A stretch of DNA of 39,077 bases from Saprospiraceae bacterium (GCA_018057925.1 JAGPCT010000035.1:1-39077); one strand, 5' to 3'. Positions 9,159-17,970 are shown, counted from the stretch's first letter. The notes: generated by a model from the sequence alone, not told the origin. Program-made: numbers and translations.

Positions 9159-10504
9159 ATACCGCCATTTATCCTTATGTGGTCAAGATGATTTCTTACG
9201 GCAGCGTATGAAATGGTTTGGTCTTCAAAATGCTGAGTCAGGATTTCTTCTTCTTCGGGTGTCGCATTAAGTTGCCACAATATATTTTTAAAGTGCATCT
9301 TCATGTGACCTTTTTGAATACCGGTGGTTATCAAGGATCGTACTGCCGAGAAATTTTGCGCTAAACCGGTACAAGCCACTATTTGCATTAATTCAGAAGC
9401 ACTAGGGTTGCCTAATAGTTCCATTGAACAAGATGCCATTGGGTGTATTCCTGTCAATCCACCCACAGTGCCCAATGCTAAAGGAATGGTCATGCTAAAT
9501 CGGAAGATGCCATCCTGTAAAGTGCAAGAGCTGAGGCTTTGGTATCGGCCGGAACGAGCGGCATACGTATGTCCACAAGCTTCTATTGCTCTAAAGTCAT
9601 TGCCAGTAGCTAAGACCACAGCGTCAATACCATTGAAAATACCTTTGTTGTGGGTGGTCGCTCTTGTCGGGTCAACAGTAGCTATACGTACTGCCTTAAA
9701 AAAACGATCTGCAAAATTTTGTGGTGTCATATCATTTACTTCCGTTAATGATGTGATGGGGCATTCCACCCATGCTTCCACGATGCATTGTGGGGTATAA
9801 TTAGAAAGGATGGACATAATGATTTCAAGTGGGTCATTGTCTTCATTGCATAATTCCCTTGCTTCAAACCAAGTTTCGAGGACTGCTGCTGATTCTTCCA
9901 ATATGGAGTTGATAAAATTAGCCCCCATGCTGTTGCATGTCTCAAACCAAAGATTTAACTTTTTATATCCCGGTTCTTCGTCCTCCATGTCGATAAATTC
10001 AATCTTGACGATGCCGCCGCCTCTTTTCTCCATGCGTGACGTCAATTCCCTACAAGCGTGTCGTATCAATCCGTCCAATTCTGACAATCCTTGTGTCAAT
10101 AATTGAAAATCTCCTTTCCAGATAAAATAAACACTTCCTTCCTTGATTGTAGAAAGGACTTTAGCGTGGAACCCTCCTCTGTTTGACCAGTATTTAGCGG
10201 CATTGGAGGCTGCTGCGACAACGCTACTTTCTTCAATGACCATCGGAACGGCATATTCTTTCCCGTTGATGACAAAATTGGGTGCGACACTATAAGGAAG
10301 GACGAAGTTGGAGATTGTATTTTCACTCAATCCATCGATAATCTCCTGATCTTCTTTATTTGCAAGCCAATGACGGGTAAGCTCCATCATTACTTTTTCG
10401 GGATTTTTAAAAAAGTTATTGACAATCCATTTCAACTTGCCTGTTTTCGACAATTTTGAAAAACCACTAACTCTTCTTTCCGACAAATTATTATTCACTT
10501 TCAA
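9155..10504 (-). CDS. Hydroxymethylglutaryl-CoA reductase (class II type)
   Basis: Reduces HMG-CoA to mevalonate, the committed step of the mevalonate route to isoprenoids. The 449-residue length and motifs fit the class II enzymes often labelled degradative. These are ENTISNFVLPYSVAPNF, the catalytic Glu in VIEESSVVAAAS (about E92), the catalytic Lys in THNKGIFNGID (K286), the Asp in ATGNDFRAIEA (D302), and the C-terminal His in IQKGHMKMH (H399). The operon with IPP isomerase and a GHMP kinase shows a biosynthetic role despite the class name. It starts 10 bases after fni and overlaps the kinase gene by four bases. NADH versus NADPH preference is not evident. Confidence 0.95.
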   Translation of the reverse strand: MKVNNNLSERRVSGFSKLSKTGKLKWIVNNFFKNPEKVMMELTRHWLANKEDQEIIDGLSENTISNFVLPYSVAPNFVINGKEYAVPMVIEESSVVAAASNAAKYWSNRGGFHAKVLSTIKEGSVYFIWKGDFQLLTQGLSELDGLIRHACRELTSRMEKRGGGIVKIEFIDMEDEEPGYKKLNLWFETCNSMGANFINSILEESAAVLETWFEARELCNEDNDPLEIIMSILSNYTPQCIVEAWVECPITSLTEVNDMTPQNFADRFFKAVRIATVDPTRATTHNKGIFNGIDAVVLATGNDFRAIEACGHTYAARSGRYQSLSSCTLQDGIFRFSMTIPLALGTVGGLTGIHPMASCSMELLGNPSASELMQIVACTGLAQNFSAVRSLITTGIQKGHMKMHFKNILWQLNATPEEEEILTQHFEDQTISYAAVRNHLDHIRINGGI

Positions 10505-10514
10505 TTTATTACCG

Positions 10515-11579
10515 TTAAAATGAATCCGAATTTAATGGATTGTCCGTTTTCAAAGTAAGGAAACTTTGTCCAAAAAGCAATCCTTTGATTTGTGTTTCAA
10601 TGTACTGTTCCAACGCATCTTGGCCTATTTGAGCGTATTTGAGCATAGTGCTTGCTTGTCCGGCAATAGAAAGATATCGTAACTTCATTCTTAAATAATG
10701 TATATCTAAGAAATTTTTTATTCCTCCTGATATGATAAACTGTTTGCATAGCATCCGGTCACCTAGCATTGATCCGAGTGAATTAATAATTTCTACCATG
10801 TCATCGGCAGTATGGCCTACACGGGACAATGACATCGAATGTTCCATCGTGTCTTCATCGGTACGCAATAGTTCTAATTTGGCAAAGTTGGTTCCGCCAA
10901 AGGCAGCAAATTCAATGCCTTCTAAAGGTAACTGCAACAATGCTTTAAGGCTTTCCGGCCCTATGCCCTGGCCGACTTCTTTCACTATAATCTTGTAATC
11001 CGCTTGTTCCAACAATGTTTTAATAGTATGGATGGGGGCAATAGTAAATCGATCTCCTTCCGGCTGTAACCACTCCTGAAGTGGATTGACATGGACTATA
11101 AGGCCATCCGCTTCTAACTGTTGGAGTAACTGGGCTATCAAATGCAATTTTTTTTCATCAATCAGTTGTTGCACCTGTGCAATGCCGAGATTGGCATAGA
11201 GTAATGAGTTGTTGCCGAGATATTTCCGTACATTAAAATCTGCTAAGTGCTCGTCACTGTATAAAAGCGCACGACAGGAACCAAGCCCCATACCAAATCC
11301 ATATTTGCCGGCAACGGTAGCTAAGATACGATTGATATTGCCCGCTTTCTCTGTTCCGCCTGTCATTGAAGAAACCCAGATGGGCAACTTAAATTCTTTT
11401 TCAAAAATGGTGATACTTTCTAACTGACTTTTATGTTCGGAAAGCATCGGTTCATAATTAAATCTACTGTCATTGAGTGCCGCAGAAGTGGCAGAACGGA
11501 ATGCTAATTCAATGTGATCCTGCTTGCGAGTTGCTGCTTGATGATCATCATTTTCCAACATTTCTGAATTAAGGTCCAT
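10515..11579 (-). CDS. fni: Type 2 isopentenyl-diphosphate delta-isomerase
   Basis: An FMN- and NAD(P)H-dependent enzyme that interconverts IPP and DMAPP. The 354-residue protein shows the family's RKQDHIELA start (18-26) and the FMN-barrel strands WVSSMTGGTEKAGNIN and GLGSCRALL. It also has DGLIVHVNPLQEWLQPEGD, the Mg/substrate region KEVGQGIGPESL, and FAAFGGTNFAKLE. It is unrelated to the type 1 Nudix enzyme. It is the first gene of a five-gene minus-strand operon, with a TATATTTG -7 element at 11603-11610 that would give a short leader to the ATG at 11579. Confidence 0.95.
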   Translation of the reverse strand: MDLNSEMLENDDHQAATRKQDHIELAFRSATSAALNDSRFNYEPMLSEHKSQLESITIFEKEFKLPIWVSSMTGGTEKAGNINRILATVAGKYGFGMGLGSCRALLYSDEHLADFNVRKYLGNNSLLYANLGIAQVQQLIDEKKLHLIAQLLQQLEADGLIVHVNPLQEWLQPEGDRFTIAPIHTIKTLLEQADYKIIVKEVGQGIGPESLKALLQLPLEGIEFAAFGGTNFAKLELLRTDEDTMEHSMSLSRVGHTADDMVEIINSLGSMLGDRMLCKQFIISGGIKNFLDIHYLRMKLRYLSIAGQASTMLKYAQIGQDALEQYIETQIKGLLFGQSFLTLKTDNPLNSDSF

Positions 11580-11602
11580 CTTCTGATTTTGACTTGAAAG
11601 TA

Positions 11603-11610
11603 CAAATATA
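11603..11610 (-). promoter_or_regulatory. Candidate -7 element of the mevalonate operon
   Basis: TATATTTG on the minus strand fits TAnnTTTG and lies 23 bases before the fni ATG. A TTG lies 27 bases further upstream, longer than the usual 17-23 spacer, so the -33 part is uncertain. Confidence 0.4.
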
Positions 11611-11790
11611 GGTATTTGTGAAGTCGAACTCCATTTACAATACTTTTTTTCTTGATAAATCCTTAATTACAGTATAAAAACAATATTTAATGGTAAATTT
11701 TGAAAGACTTTAAAACTAATCATACCGGGCTTTTCAAAGGTTCTGAGTCTAAAAAATATTCATTAAACGCTGTATTGCGAATCGTTTAGC

Positions 11791-11819
11791 GAGGCTGTCC
11801 AAAATTTTCGGACAGCCTC
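11791..11819. terminator. Strong hairpin between the S46 peptidase gene and the mevalonate operon
   Basis: GAGGCTGTCC (11791-11800) pairs perfectly with GGACAGCCTC (11810-11819) across a 9-base loop. It lies 26 bases past the stop of the minus-strand peptidase gene. The T-rich run (TGCTTTTTGCTTT) is on the plus-strand side, so it is a poor match to an intrinsic terminator in the direction of the gene it follows. It may act simply as a 3'-end stem. Confidence 0.55.
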
Positions 11820-11844
11820 TGCTTTTTGCTTTATAACTAAAAAA

Positions 11845-14073
11845 TTAATGTTTTTTTGACGGAACTGACTTTTTTGGAGTCTTTTTTGGTGTGACTTGAG
11901 TCGGTTTTACATCTGCTTTGGGATGAACCAATTTCATTTCTTTTACCAAATGTCCGCAATCACCATATTTGTCGAGGATAAATAAAACATAGCGGATATC
12001 TACCATGATATTGCGGCAGATTGAAGCATCGTAGTTATAATCACTCATTGTGCCTTCCCATACCCGGTCAAAATTGAGGCCTATCAGGTTGCCGTATGCA
12101 TCTATCGCCGGACTTCCACTATTTCCACCTGTGGTATGATTGGAGGCTATGAAACACACCGGAATACGGCCATTTTCGGCATATTGACCATAATCTTTCT
12201 TGTTGTATAAGTCAATGAGTTTTTGCGGTAAATCAAATTCATAGTTGCCTGGAATATATTTTTCCATTACTCCTTCTAACCAGGTTTGATTTTCGTATTG
12301 AACGGCATCACGCGGAGAATAGCCATTGACATTTCCGTAGGTGATACGTAGAGTGGAGTTGGCATCCGGATAGAATCGTTTATCCTTAAATACTTCCAAT
12401 TGAGCAGCCATATATTTTTCCATTCCTTCTGAAATAAGATTATCATATTTTGTTACATTAGGTGCTATTTCGGCAGTATAAAGATCCAGCATTTCTTTGT
12501 AAAACAAGAATAATCCATCATTCTGAATGGCATTAACTATATCTTCAGGATTGCGGTTGAGTAGGTTATCAAGCTGACTTTGAGAGGCCAGAGGTGAGCC
12601 GTCAAACAGTAGATGTACTCTGTCGGCAAAGCCCGCATCTAAAGGAGCCAAAACATTTAATCGAGAAAAATGAAACGGAGGTTCGATATTTTCAAAATAC
12701 ATTTTAAATAATGCCGTAAATATTTCTTCATCGATATTTCTAACATAGTCTTTAAAAAAGCCGGGAGCCCACGATTTCAAGGCATCAACCTTTTTGCCGG
12801 CTTCAGCGGCGCCGTTTTTTTCATACGCATTGACGATGGCATCGAGTCGAGCGTAGTTGCGCAGGATTTCTATATTAGCTCGTAGAAGTTCGATGCTATA
12901 TTCTCTGATTTTTACATATTTATTGGAAAGAAGTGTATTTTCATTCAAAGCTTCAAGAATGCCACCATATTTGGCTTTAAGTGATGAGTCGGCGTTTAGT
13001 ATTTGATTGTACTCTGCTTCATATTGTTGCTTTTTTTCATACGCTTTCGTTTTTTTCAAACCTTCCATTTCGCCTTGCCACTTTTTCCAACCGTTGGATA
13101 TTCGTGCGGCTTTGGTGACGTATTTTATTTTTGTAGCTTCATCCACCATCATGTATTTATGCATGATTTCAAGGGCTGTAGTGCGTATCGCTACCTTGAC
13201 AGGATCACCTAAGTCTGTTATTTGGCGGATGGACTCAGAAGGTAGGTATTCATTGGTTGTGCCGGGGAAGCCGAAAACCATTGTGAAATCACCTTCTTTA
13301 ATACCATCTAATGAGATAGGTAGGAAGTGACGCGGAGTAAATGGAATATTATCCGGTGAGTATTCAGCGGGTTGATTGTCTTTGTTGGCATAAATCCTAA
13401 AAAGAGAAAAGTCACAAGTGTGACGGGGCCATACCCAGTTGTCCGTATCAACGCCAAAGTTGCCGATAGAAGCCGGTGGAGCGGCAACAAGACGTACATC
13501 TTTGTAGGTCTCTGTTACAAAAAGATAATATTGATTACCTTTATAAAATGCTTTAATTAAAATATCCTGATATGCTTGCCGAGGATAAGTTTTAGAGAGC
13601 GCCTCTATATTTTTGTCGATGATGCTTTGTTTTTCAGATGGCGTAGTTTGACCTGTTATGCCTTTTAAAATATCATTGGTCACATCGGCCATAGATATGA
13701 TGAAGGTTGCTGTCAATCCCGGATTACTGAGCTCTTCCTTCATCGATTTGGACCAGAATCCATTGTCAACATAGTTGTTTTCTAAAGAAGAATGTTGTTG
13801 AATTTGGCTATATCCACAATGGTGATTGGTAAGTAATAATCCGGTCGATGATATTATTTCGCCGGTACATCCACCACCAAAATGAACGATTGCATCTTTC
13901 AGACTGCCTTTATTAACACTATAAATGTCCTCCGCTGACATTTTCATACCCATAGATTGCATTTCTTTTTCATTGAGTTGAGAGAGCAAGAATGGCAGCC
14001 ACATGCCTTCTCCAGCGAATAATGGCAGGGAAGTCAGGATAAATAATACAGATAAAATTAAATTCTTAAGCAT
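11845..14073 (-). CDS. S46-family dipeptidyl peptidase, DPP11-like
   Basis: Periplasmic serine peptidase that removes dipeptides from the N-terminus of peptides, typical of protein-degrading Bacteroidota. The 742-residue protein has a signal peptide (about 1-20, cut near FAG). The catalytic His lies in LLLTNHHCGYSQ (H85), the Ser in TGGNSGSPAID (S652), and the Asp is expected in the NFGVDTDNWVWPRHTCDF region. Position R670 (NFDRVWEG), 18 residues after the Ser, matches the Arg that gives DPP11 its preference for Asp/Glu at P1; DPP7 has Gly there. The Lys/Pro-rich C-terminal tail (about 25 residues) extends past the family core. It is transcribed alone from a promoter overlapping that of the divergent cyclophilin gene. 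Confidence 0.93.
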   Translation of the reverse strand: MLKNLILSVLFILTSLPLFAGEGMWLPFLLSQLNEKEMQSMGMKMSAEDIYSVNKGSLKDAIVHFGGGCTGEIISSTGLLLTNHHCGYSQIQQHSSLENNYVDNGFWSKSMKEELSNPGLTATFIISMADVTNDILKGITGQTTPSEKQSIIDKNIEALSKTYPRQAYQDILIKAFYKGNQYYLFVTETYKDVRLVAAPPASIGNFGVDTDNWVWPRHTCDFSLFRIYANKDNQPAEYSPDNIPFTPRHFLPISLDGIKEGDFTMVFGFPGTTNEYLPSESIRQITDLGDPVKVAIRTTALEIMHKYMMVDEATKIKYVTKAARISNGWKKWQGEMEGLKKTKAYEKKQQYEAEYNQILNADSSLKAKYGGILEALNENTLLSNKYVKIREYSIELLRANIEILRNYARLDAIVNAYEKNGAAEAGKKVDALKSWAPGFFKDYVRNIDEEIFTALFKMYFENIEPPFHFSRLNVLAPLDAGFADRVHLLFDGSPLASQSQLDNLLNRNPEDIVNAIQNDGLFLFYKEMLDLYTAEIAPNVTKYDNLISEGMEKYMAAQLEVFKDKRFYPDANSTLRITYGNVNGYSPRDAVQYENQTWLEGVMEKYIPGNYEFDLPQKLIDLYNKKDYGQYAENGRIPVCFIASNHTTGGNSGSPAIDAYGNLIGLNFDRVWEGTMSDYNYDASICRNIMVDIRYVLFILDKYGDCGHLVKEMKLVHPKADVKPTQVTPKKTPKKSVPSKKH

Positions 14074-14087
14074 TTATTACAGTTTTA

Positions 14088-14121
14088 TTTGCCCAAACTT
14101 AATAAAATGCCTGTATTTTTG
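14088..14121 (+). promoter_or_regulatory. Promoter of the PKD-cyclophilin gene
   Basis: TTTG at 14088-14091 and TATTTTTG at 14114-14121 are separated by 22 bases, within the 17-23 range known for Bacteroidota TTG/TAnnTTTG promoters. Transcription would start about 14127, giving a leader of about 14 bases to the ATG at 14141. It overlaps the opposing promoter of the peptidase gene almost completely. Confidence 0.6.
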
Positions 14122-14127
14122 CGCAAA
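14094..14127 (-). promoter_or_regulatory. Promoter of the S46 peptidase gene
   Basis: On the minus strand TTTG (14127-14124) and TAAGTTTG (14101-14094) are 22 bases apart. Transcription would start near 14088, about 15 bases before the ATG at 14073. Its elements interleave with those of the plus-strand promoter, so the two probably cannot be occupied at once. Confidence 0.6.
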
Positions 14128-14140
14128 ATTTACTTAAGAA

Positions 14141-15022
14141 ATGCGTATATTTATTTTTTTGGGTATTATTTCACTTGGTCTGATGAGCTGTGCGAAGCCA
14201 ATTGCCGACTTTAGTGTACTGTCAGAAAAAAAGAAAGTTACTGTTCCTCAGCAATTTGAAAATAAATCTCAAAAAGCAAAGACTTATGAATGGAACTTTG
14301 GCGACGGTAAGACTTCTACAGAACAATCGCCAAGCCATACATATTACCATAGTGGAAATTACAATGTGACACTTAAAGCAATAGACGGAAAAAAAATAAC
14401 AACTAAAAAAATGGATATATTGATCGAACCACCGACGCACTGTCAGGTTCTTATAGAGACGGATTATGGCAATATGTTGGTAGAATTGTCTGATGCTACA
14501 CCATTGCATCGTGATAACTTTCTTAAATTGGTAGAACAAGGTTATTATAATGGGCTTGCTTTTCATCGGGTGATACGAAACTTTATGATACAGGGAGGAG
14601 ATCCCAACTCTAAGGGCGACAATACTCAGGGATTAGGTAGTGGTGGACCGGGATATACCATACCTGCTGAGTTTGTGGACACATTATACCACTTAAAAGG
14701 TGCAATAGCAGCAGCGCGCACTGGTGGACCTTCTAATCCGGAGAAAAGATCTAGCGGTTCGCAGTTTTATATTGTCCAAGGTCAACCGGTTGAACCGGCA
14801 TATCTGGATGCAAAGGAAGCGTCCAGCAACTTACGTTATCCTAGTAGTATTAAGAAAGAATATGAAACCAAAGGAGGTACACCGCACCTGGATGGCGAAT
14901 ATACCGTTTTTGGTAAGGTTATTGAAGGCTTAGATGTTATTGATAAAATAGCCTCACAACCCACCGGGCCAGCAGATCGACCCATTTCACCTATTCGGAT
15001 GAAAATTATAACAGTTAAATAA
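14141..15022 (+). CDS. Lipoprotein with PKD domain and cyclophilin-type peptidyl-prolyl isomerase domain
   Basis: A 293-residue envelope foldase. The signal sequence ends in a lipobox (GLMSCAK, Cys at 17), so it should be lipid-anchored. A PKD-like domain follows (about 20-95: YEWNFGDGKTST, SHTYYHSGNYNVTLKA). The rest (about 103-293) is a cyclophilin: FHRVIRNFMIQGGDPNSKG, GSGGPGYTIPAEF, the active-site GSQFYIVQGQP, and HLDGEYTVFGKVIEGLDVID. It catalyses cis-trans isomerisation of prolyl bonds, probably in the periplasm or at the surface. The PKD module may help substrate binding. A desaturase gene follows after 19 bases, so the two may share a transcript. Confidence 0.93.
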   Translation: MRIFIFLGIISLGLMSCAKPIADFSVLSEKKKVTVPQQFENKSQKAKTYEWNFGDGKTSTEQSPSHTYYHSGNYNVTLKAIDGKKITTKKMDILIEPPTHCQVLIETDYGNMLVELSDATPLHRDNFLKLVEQGYYNGLAFHRVIRNFMIQGGDPNSKGDNTQGLGSGGPGYTIPAEFVDTLYHLKGAIAAARTGGPSNPEKRSSGSQFYIVQGQPVEPAYLDAKEASSNLRYPSSIKKEYETKGGTPHLDGEYTVFGKVIEGLDVIDKIASQPTGPADRPISPIRMKIITVK

Positions 15023-15041
15023 ATATAAATTAAACATAAAA

Positions 15042-16121
15042 ATGGCTACATCACAAATATTTCCTCGATTTCCCAATCCACGACCTTCTCTTCATAGCGA
15101 ATTACGGAAACGTGTAAATCAATATTTTGAAGAAAAACAAATCAAACAATCCGGTAACCGGCACTTATATTGGAAAGCTGCCATATTGTTGACATTATTT
15201 GCCTTGACGACATTGCATCTTTTTATTTTTCAACCTCAATGGCCCATAGCCATAGCCGAATGCTTCATCTTAGGCTTGTTGATTGCTGCAATTGGTTTTA
15301 ATGTGATGCACGACGGCAGTCATGGCAGTTTTTCTACTAAGGATATGAGCAATAAGCTCGCTAGCTACTCAATGAGTATGTTGGGAGCAAGCCATTTCTT
15401 CTGGAATATAAAACACAACGTAATACATCATACTTATACCAATGTTGAAGGAATGGATGATGATATTGAGGTGGGCAAATTAATGAGACTTGCACCAGAG
15501 CAAGCGAGGTTCAATTTTCATAAGTATCAGCATATCTATTTTCCGGCTCTTTATATGTTTATGTATTTGTATTGGGTTTTTGCAGCCGATTACAAGAAGT
15601 ATTTTAGACAAAAAATTGGAGAATTCCCCATCAATACTATGAAAAGAAAAGATCATTTCAGATTCTGGATGGTGAAATTGTGGCATGCTGTTGCATTTTG
15701 TGCATTGCCTATTTATTTATTTGGATTTTGGCCATGGTTGTTAGGCTTTTTAGTCATGAGTTTAACGGCGGGCTTTGTCTTGAGCATTGTTTTCCAATTG
15801 GCTCATACCGTCGAAGATGCTTCTTTTCCTGTAGCTGACATCGAAACAAATAAGTTTGAAGATGAATTTGCGACACATCAAATTAAGACGACCGCCAACT
15901 TTGGAACAGGTAGTAAAACCATATCTTGGTTGGTTGGCGGGCTCAACTTTCAAGTTGAACATCATTTGTTCCCTAAAATTTCTCATATACATTATCCTTC
16001 AATCAGTAAGATTGTAAAGAAAGTATGTGAAGAGTATCAACTAAAGTATATCGAGTATAAAACTATGTGGGGTGCAGTTATGGCTCATATCCGCTTTTTA
16101 AAGCAGATGGGTAGAGCTTAA
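15042..16121 (+). CDS. Membrane fatty acid desaturase, linoleoyl/front-end type
   Basis: A di-iron desaturase introducing a double bond into acyl chains and so adjusting membrane fluidity. The 359-residue protein has four or more membrane segments and the three His boxes that bind iron: HDGSH (90-94), HNVIHH (125-130) and QVEHH (304-308). The Gln in the third box (QxxHH) is typical of the delta-6/linoleoyl-CoA group. There is no fused cytochrome b5 domain, so electrons must come from a separate ferredoxin or cytochrome. Regiospecificity cannot be predicted. The neighbouring genes do not form an obvious lipid operon. Confidence 0.93.
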   Translation: MATSQIFPRFPNPRPSLHSELRKRVNQYFEEKQIKQSGNRHLYWKAAILLTLFALTTLHLFIFQPQWPIAIAECFILGLLIAAIGFNVMHDGSHGSFSTKDMSNKLASYSMSMLGASHFFWNIKHNVIHHTYTNVEGMDDDIEVGKLMRLAPEQARFNFHKYQHIYFPALYMFMYLYWVFAADYKKYFRQKIGEFPINTMKRKDHFRFWMVKLWHAVAFCALPIYLFGFWPWLLGFLVMSLTAGFVLSIVFQLAHTVEDASFPVADIETNKFEDEFATHQIKTTANFGTGSKTISWLVGGLNFQVEHHLFPKISHIHYPSISKIVKKVCEEYQLKYIEYKTMWGAVMAHIRFLKQMGRA

Positions 16122-16155
16122 TAGAGTTGATGTAAATTGTATTATTGTGACAAAG

Positions 16156-16905
16156 ATGAAACATACACATATTCTAGGGTTTGATATCGGTGGAACAGGT
16201 ATCAAAGGCGCTATTGTAGATATCAATACAGGTAGCCTTATGACGGAGCGAATAAAAGTCCCGACCCCTGATCCAGCAACGCCCGATTCTGTGGGGCAAG
16301 CTGTTAATACAATTACAAGGCAACTTGGATATAAAGGGATCATCGGGTGTGGCTTCCCTGCAATTGTCAAAAAAGGAATTGCTATGTCTGCTTCTAATAT
16401 CGACAAATCATGGCTTCTTGTTAATGTGGAAAATCTGTTGTCAAAATATACCGAATGCCCGGTCTATGTTGCCAATGATGCCGATGTGGCGGGTATGGCG
16501 GAGCAGGCATTTGGTTTTGCTGCAAATCAACCGGGTACAGTCATAGTCTTGACAATAGGGACAGGGATAGGAAGTGCATTGTTTTACAATGGTACTCTCG
16601 TGCCCAATACTGAATTCGGACATCTCAAGTTTCACAAATCTATCGCCGAAAAATATACTTCCAATTTAGCTAGAAAAGAGAAGAACCTCAACTGGGCTGA
16701 GTTTGGAAACAGATTGAATGAATATCTTCAACATTTGGAATTTATTTTTTCACCTAATTTGTTTATTTTGGGTGGCGGCGTCAGCAAGAAATTTGACCTC
16801 TATAAAGATTATTTTAAATTGAATACAACCATTGTTCCTGCTAAGTTTCAGAATGAAGCCGGTATTATTGGTGCAGCACTGTATGCTCACAGAATTAAAG
16901 GCTAA
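16156..16905 (+). CDS. ROK-family sugar kinase, polyphosphate-glucokinase-like
   Basis: A cytosolic glucokinase-like protein of the ROK superfamily. It has the phosphate-binding start GFDIGGTGIKGA, the catalytic Asp region VANDADVAGMAEQAFG, the LTIGTGIGSALF block and EFGHLKFHK. The short length (249 residues) and lack of the ROK zinc motif resemble PpgK enzymes, which can use polyphosphate as well as ATP; donor choice is not proven by sequence. The frame opens at a GTG (16147), but the ATG at 16156 starts just before the first beta strand and is preferred. It sits 5 bases before the pseudouridine synthase gene, so the two are probably co-transcribed. Confidence 0.85.
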   Translation: MKHTHILGFDIGGTGIKGAIVDINTGSLMTERIKVPTPDPATPDSVGQAVNTITRQLGYKGIIGCGFPAIVKKGIAMSASNIDKSWLLVNVENLLSKYTECPVYVANDADVAGMAEQAFGFAANQPGTVIVLTIGTGIGSALFYNGTLVPNTEFGHLKFHKSIAEKYTSNLARKEKNLNWAEFGNRLNEYLQHLEFIFSPNLFILGGGVSKKFDLYKDYFKLNTTIVPAKFQNEAGIIGAALYAHRIKG

Positions 16906-16910
16906 AATCA

Positions 16911-17786
16911 ATGGAAGAGAGATTTAAAAGGAGTAAAGGTAAAAAAGAAAGTAACTTTGATAAGTTCAAGAAAAAGGAAAGTGCCAAGTCGAAAGAGCCT
17001 TCCGAACTGAGAAAAAGAACTTTTAAATCCACTAAAAATCCTGAAGATAGGCGGGAAGAGAAAGTCGAGACCACTCCACGTCTCAATAAGTATGTAGCCA
17101 ATGCAGGTATTTGTAGTAGAAGGGCAGCGGATAAGTTGATCGCTGATGGCGAAATTACTGTCAACAATCAAGTCGTAAATCAACCTGGATACCATGTTCA
17201 ACCTTCAGATACGGTTAAGTATCAAGGTCGAGAAATTTCACCAGTCGAACAAAAAATCTATATCCTATTGAATAAACCAAGGGATATTATCACCACTTTA
17301 TCCGATGAAAAAGGTAGAAAAAGTATTCACGATATTCTAAAAGGAAAGGTCTCTACACATGTTTTCCCGGTGGGGCGATTGGATAGAGATACAACCGGTC
17401 TTTTACTCATTACCAATGATGGCGATTTGACCAAGCGGCTTTCCCATCCTTCCTATGAAGTGAAGAAAATATACCATGCTACTCTCAATAAACCCATGTC
17501 GGATGAAGATCTAAACAAAATAAGAAGTGGGCTACTGTTGGAAGACGGTTTTATTAAAGTGGATGGAATCTCTTTTGTGAAAAATGCTCCACCGACAGAA
17601 TTAGGAATAACATTGCACTCGGGTCGTAATAGGATTATTCGACGAATATTTGAATATGTGGGATATGATGTTGTAAAACTAGATAGGGTTTATTATGCCG
17701 GTTTGACCAAGAAGGACCTGCCTCGGGGACGAATGCGAGATTTAACTCGTGAAGAAGTGATTCGATTGAAACATTTTAAAGTGTAA
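16911..17786 (+). CDS. RsuA/RluB-family pseudouridine synthase
   Basis: Isomerises a specific uridine in rRNA to pseudouridine. The 291-residue protein begins with a very basic, disordered tail (about 1-55, rich in Lys, Glu and Ser). An S4 RNA-binding domain follows (57-104: RLNKYVANAGICSRRAADKLI), then the catalytic domain with the active-site Asp in GRLDRDTTGLLL (D158). ILLNKPRDIITT and GRNRIIRRIFEYVGYDV are the other family blocks. The layout matches RluB, which modifies 23S rRNA near 2605 in E. coli; the exact target here is inferred. The charged N-terminal tail is common in Bacteroidota homologues. Confidence 0.93.
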   Translation: MEERFKRSKGKKESNFDKFKKKESAKSKEPSELRKRTFKSTKNPEDRREEKVETTPRLNKYVANAGICSRRAADKLIADGEITVNNQVVNQPGYHVQPSDTVKYQGREISPVEQKIYILLNKPRDIITTLSDEKGRKSIHDILKGKVSTHVFPVGRLDRDTTGLLLITNDGDLTKRLSHPSYEVKKIYHATLNKPMSDEDLNKIRSGLLLEDGFIKVDGISFVKNAPPTELGITLHSGRNRIIRRIFEYVGYDVVKLDRVYYAGLTKKDLPRGRMRDLTREEVIRLKHFKV

Positions 17787-17886
17787 GTGCTGTCAAAGTA
17801 GATTTATTTGATTTATATTGATGCACTGAATCACAAGTAGTTGAATATCATTAATGTATAATTTGATATTTGGCTAAAATATAGTC

Positions 17887-17935
17887 AATATGAAACTAAA
17901 ATAGCTTCATATTTAAAAAGGCAATTTTTTTGCCT
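17887..17935. terminator. Paired hairpins between convergent genes
   Basis: Two stems lie in the 184-base convergent gap. The first is AATATGAA (17887-17894) with TTCATATT (17906-17913). The second is AGGCAA (17919-17924) with TTGCCT (17930-17935) around a T-loop. T- and A-rich flanks on both sides would allow termination from either direction, but both stems are short. Confidence 0.45.
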
Positions 17936-17970
17936 ATAATAGGAATCCTTGTTTAAAAGGAAATTTGGGT

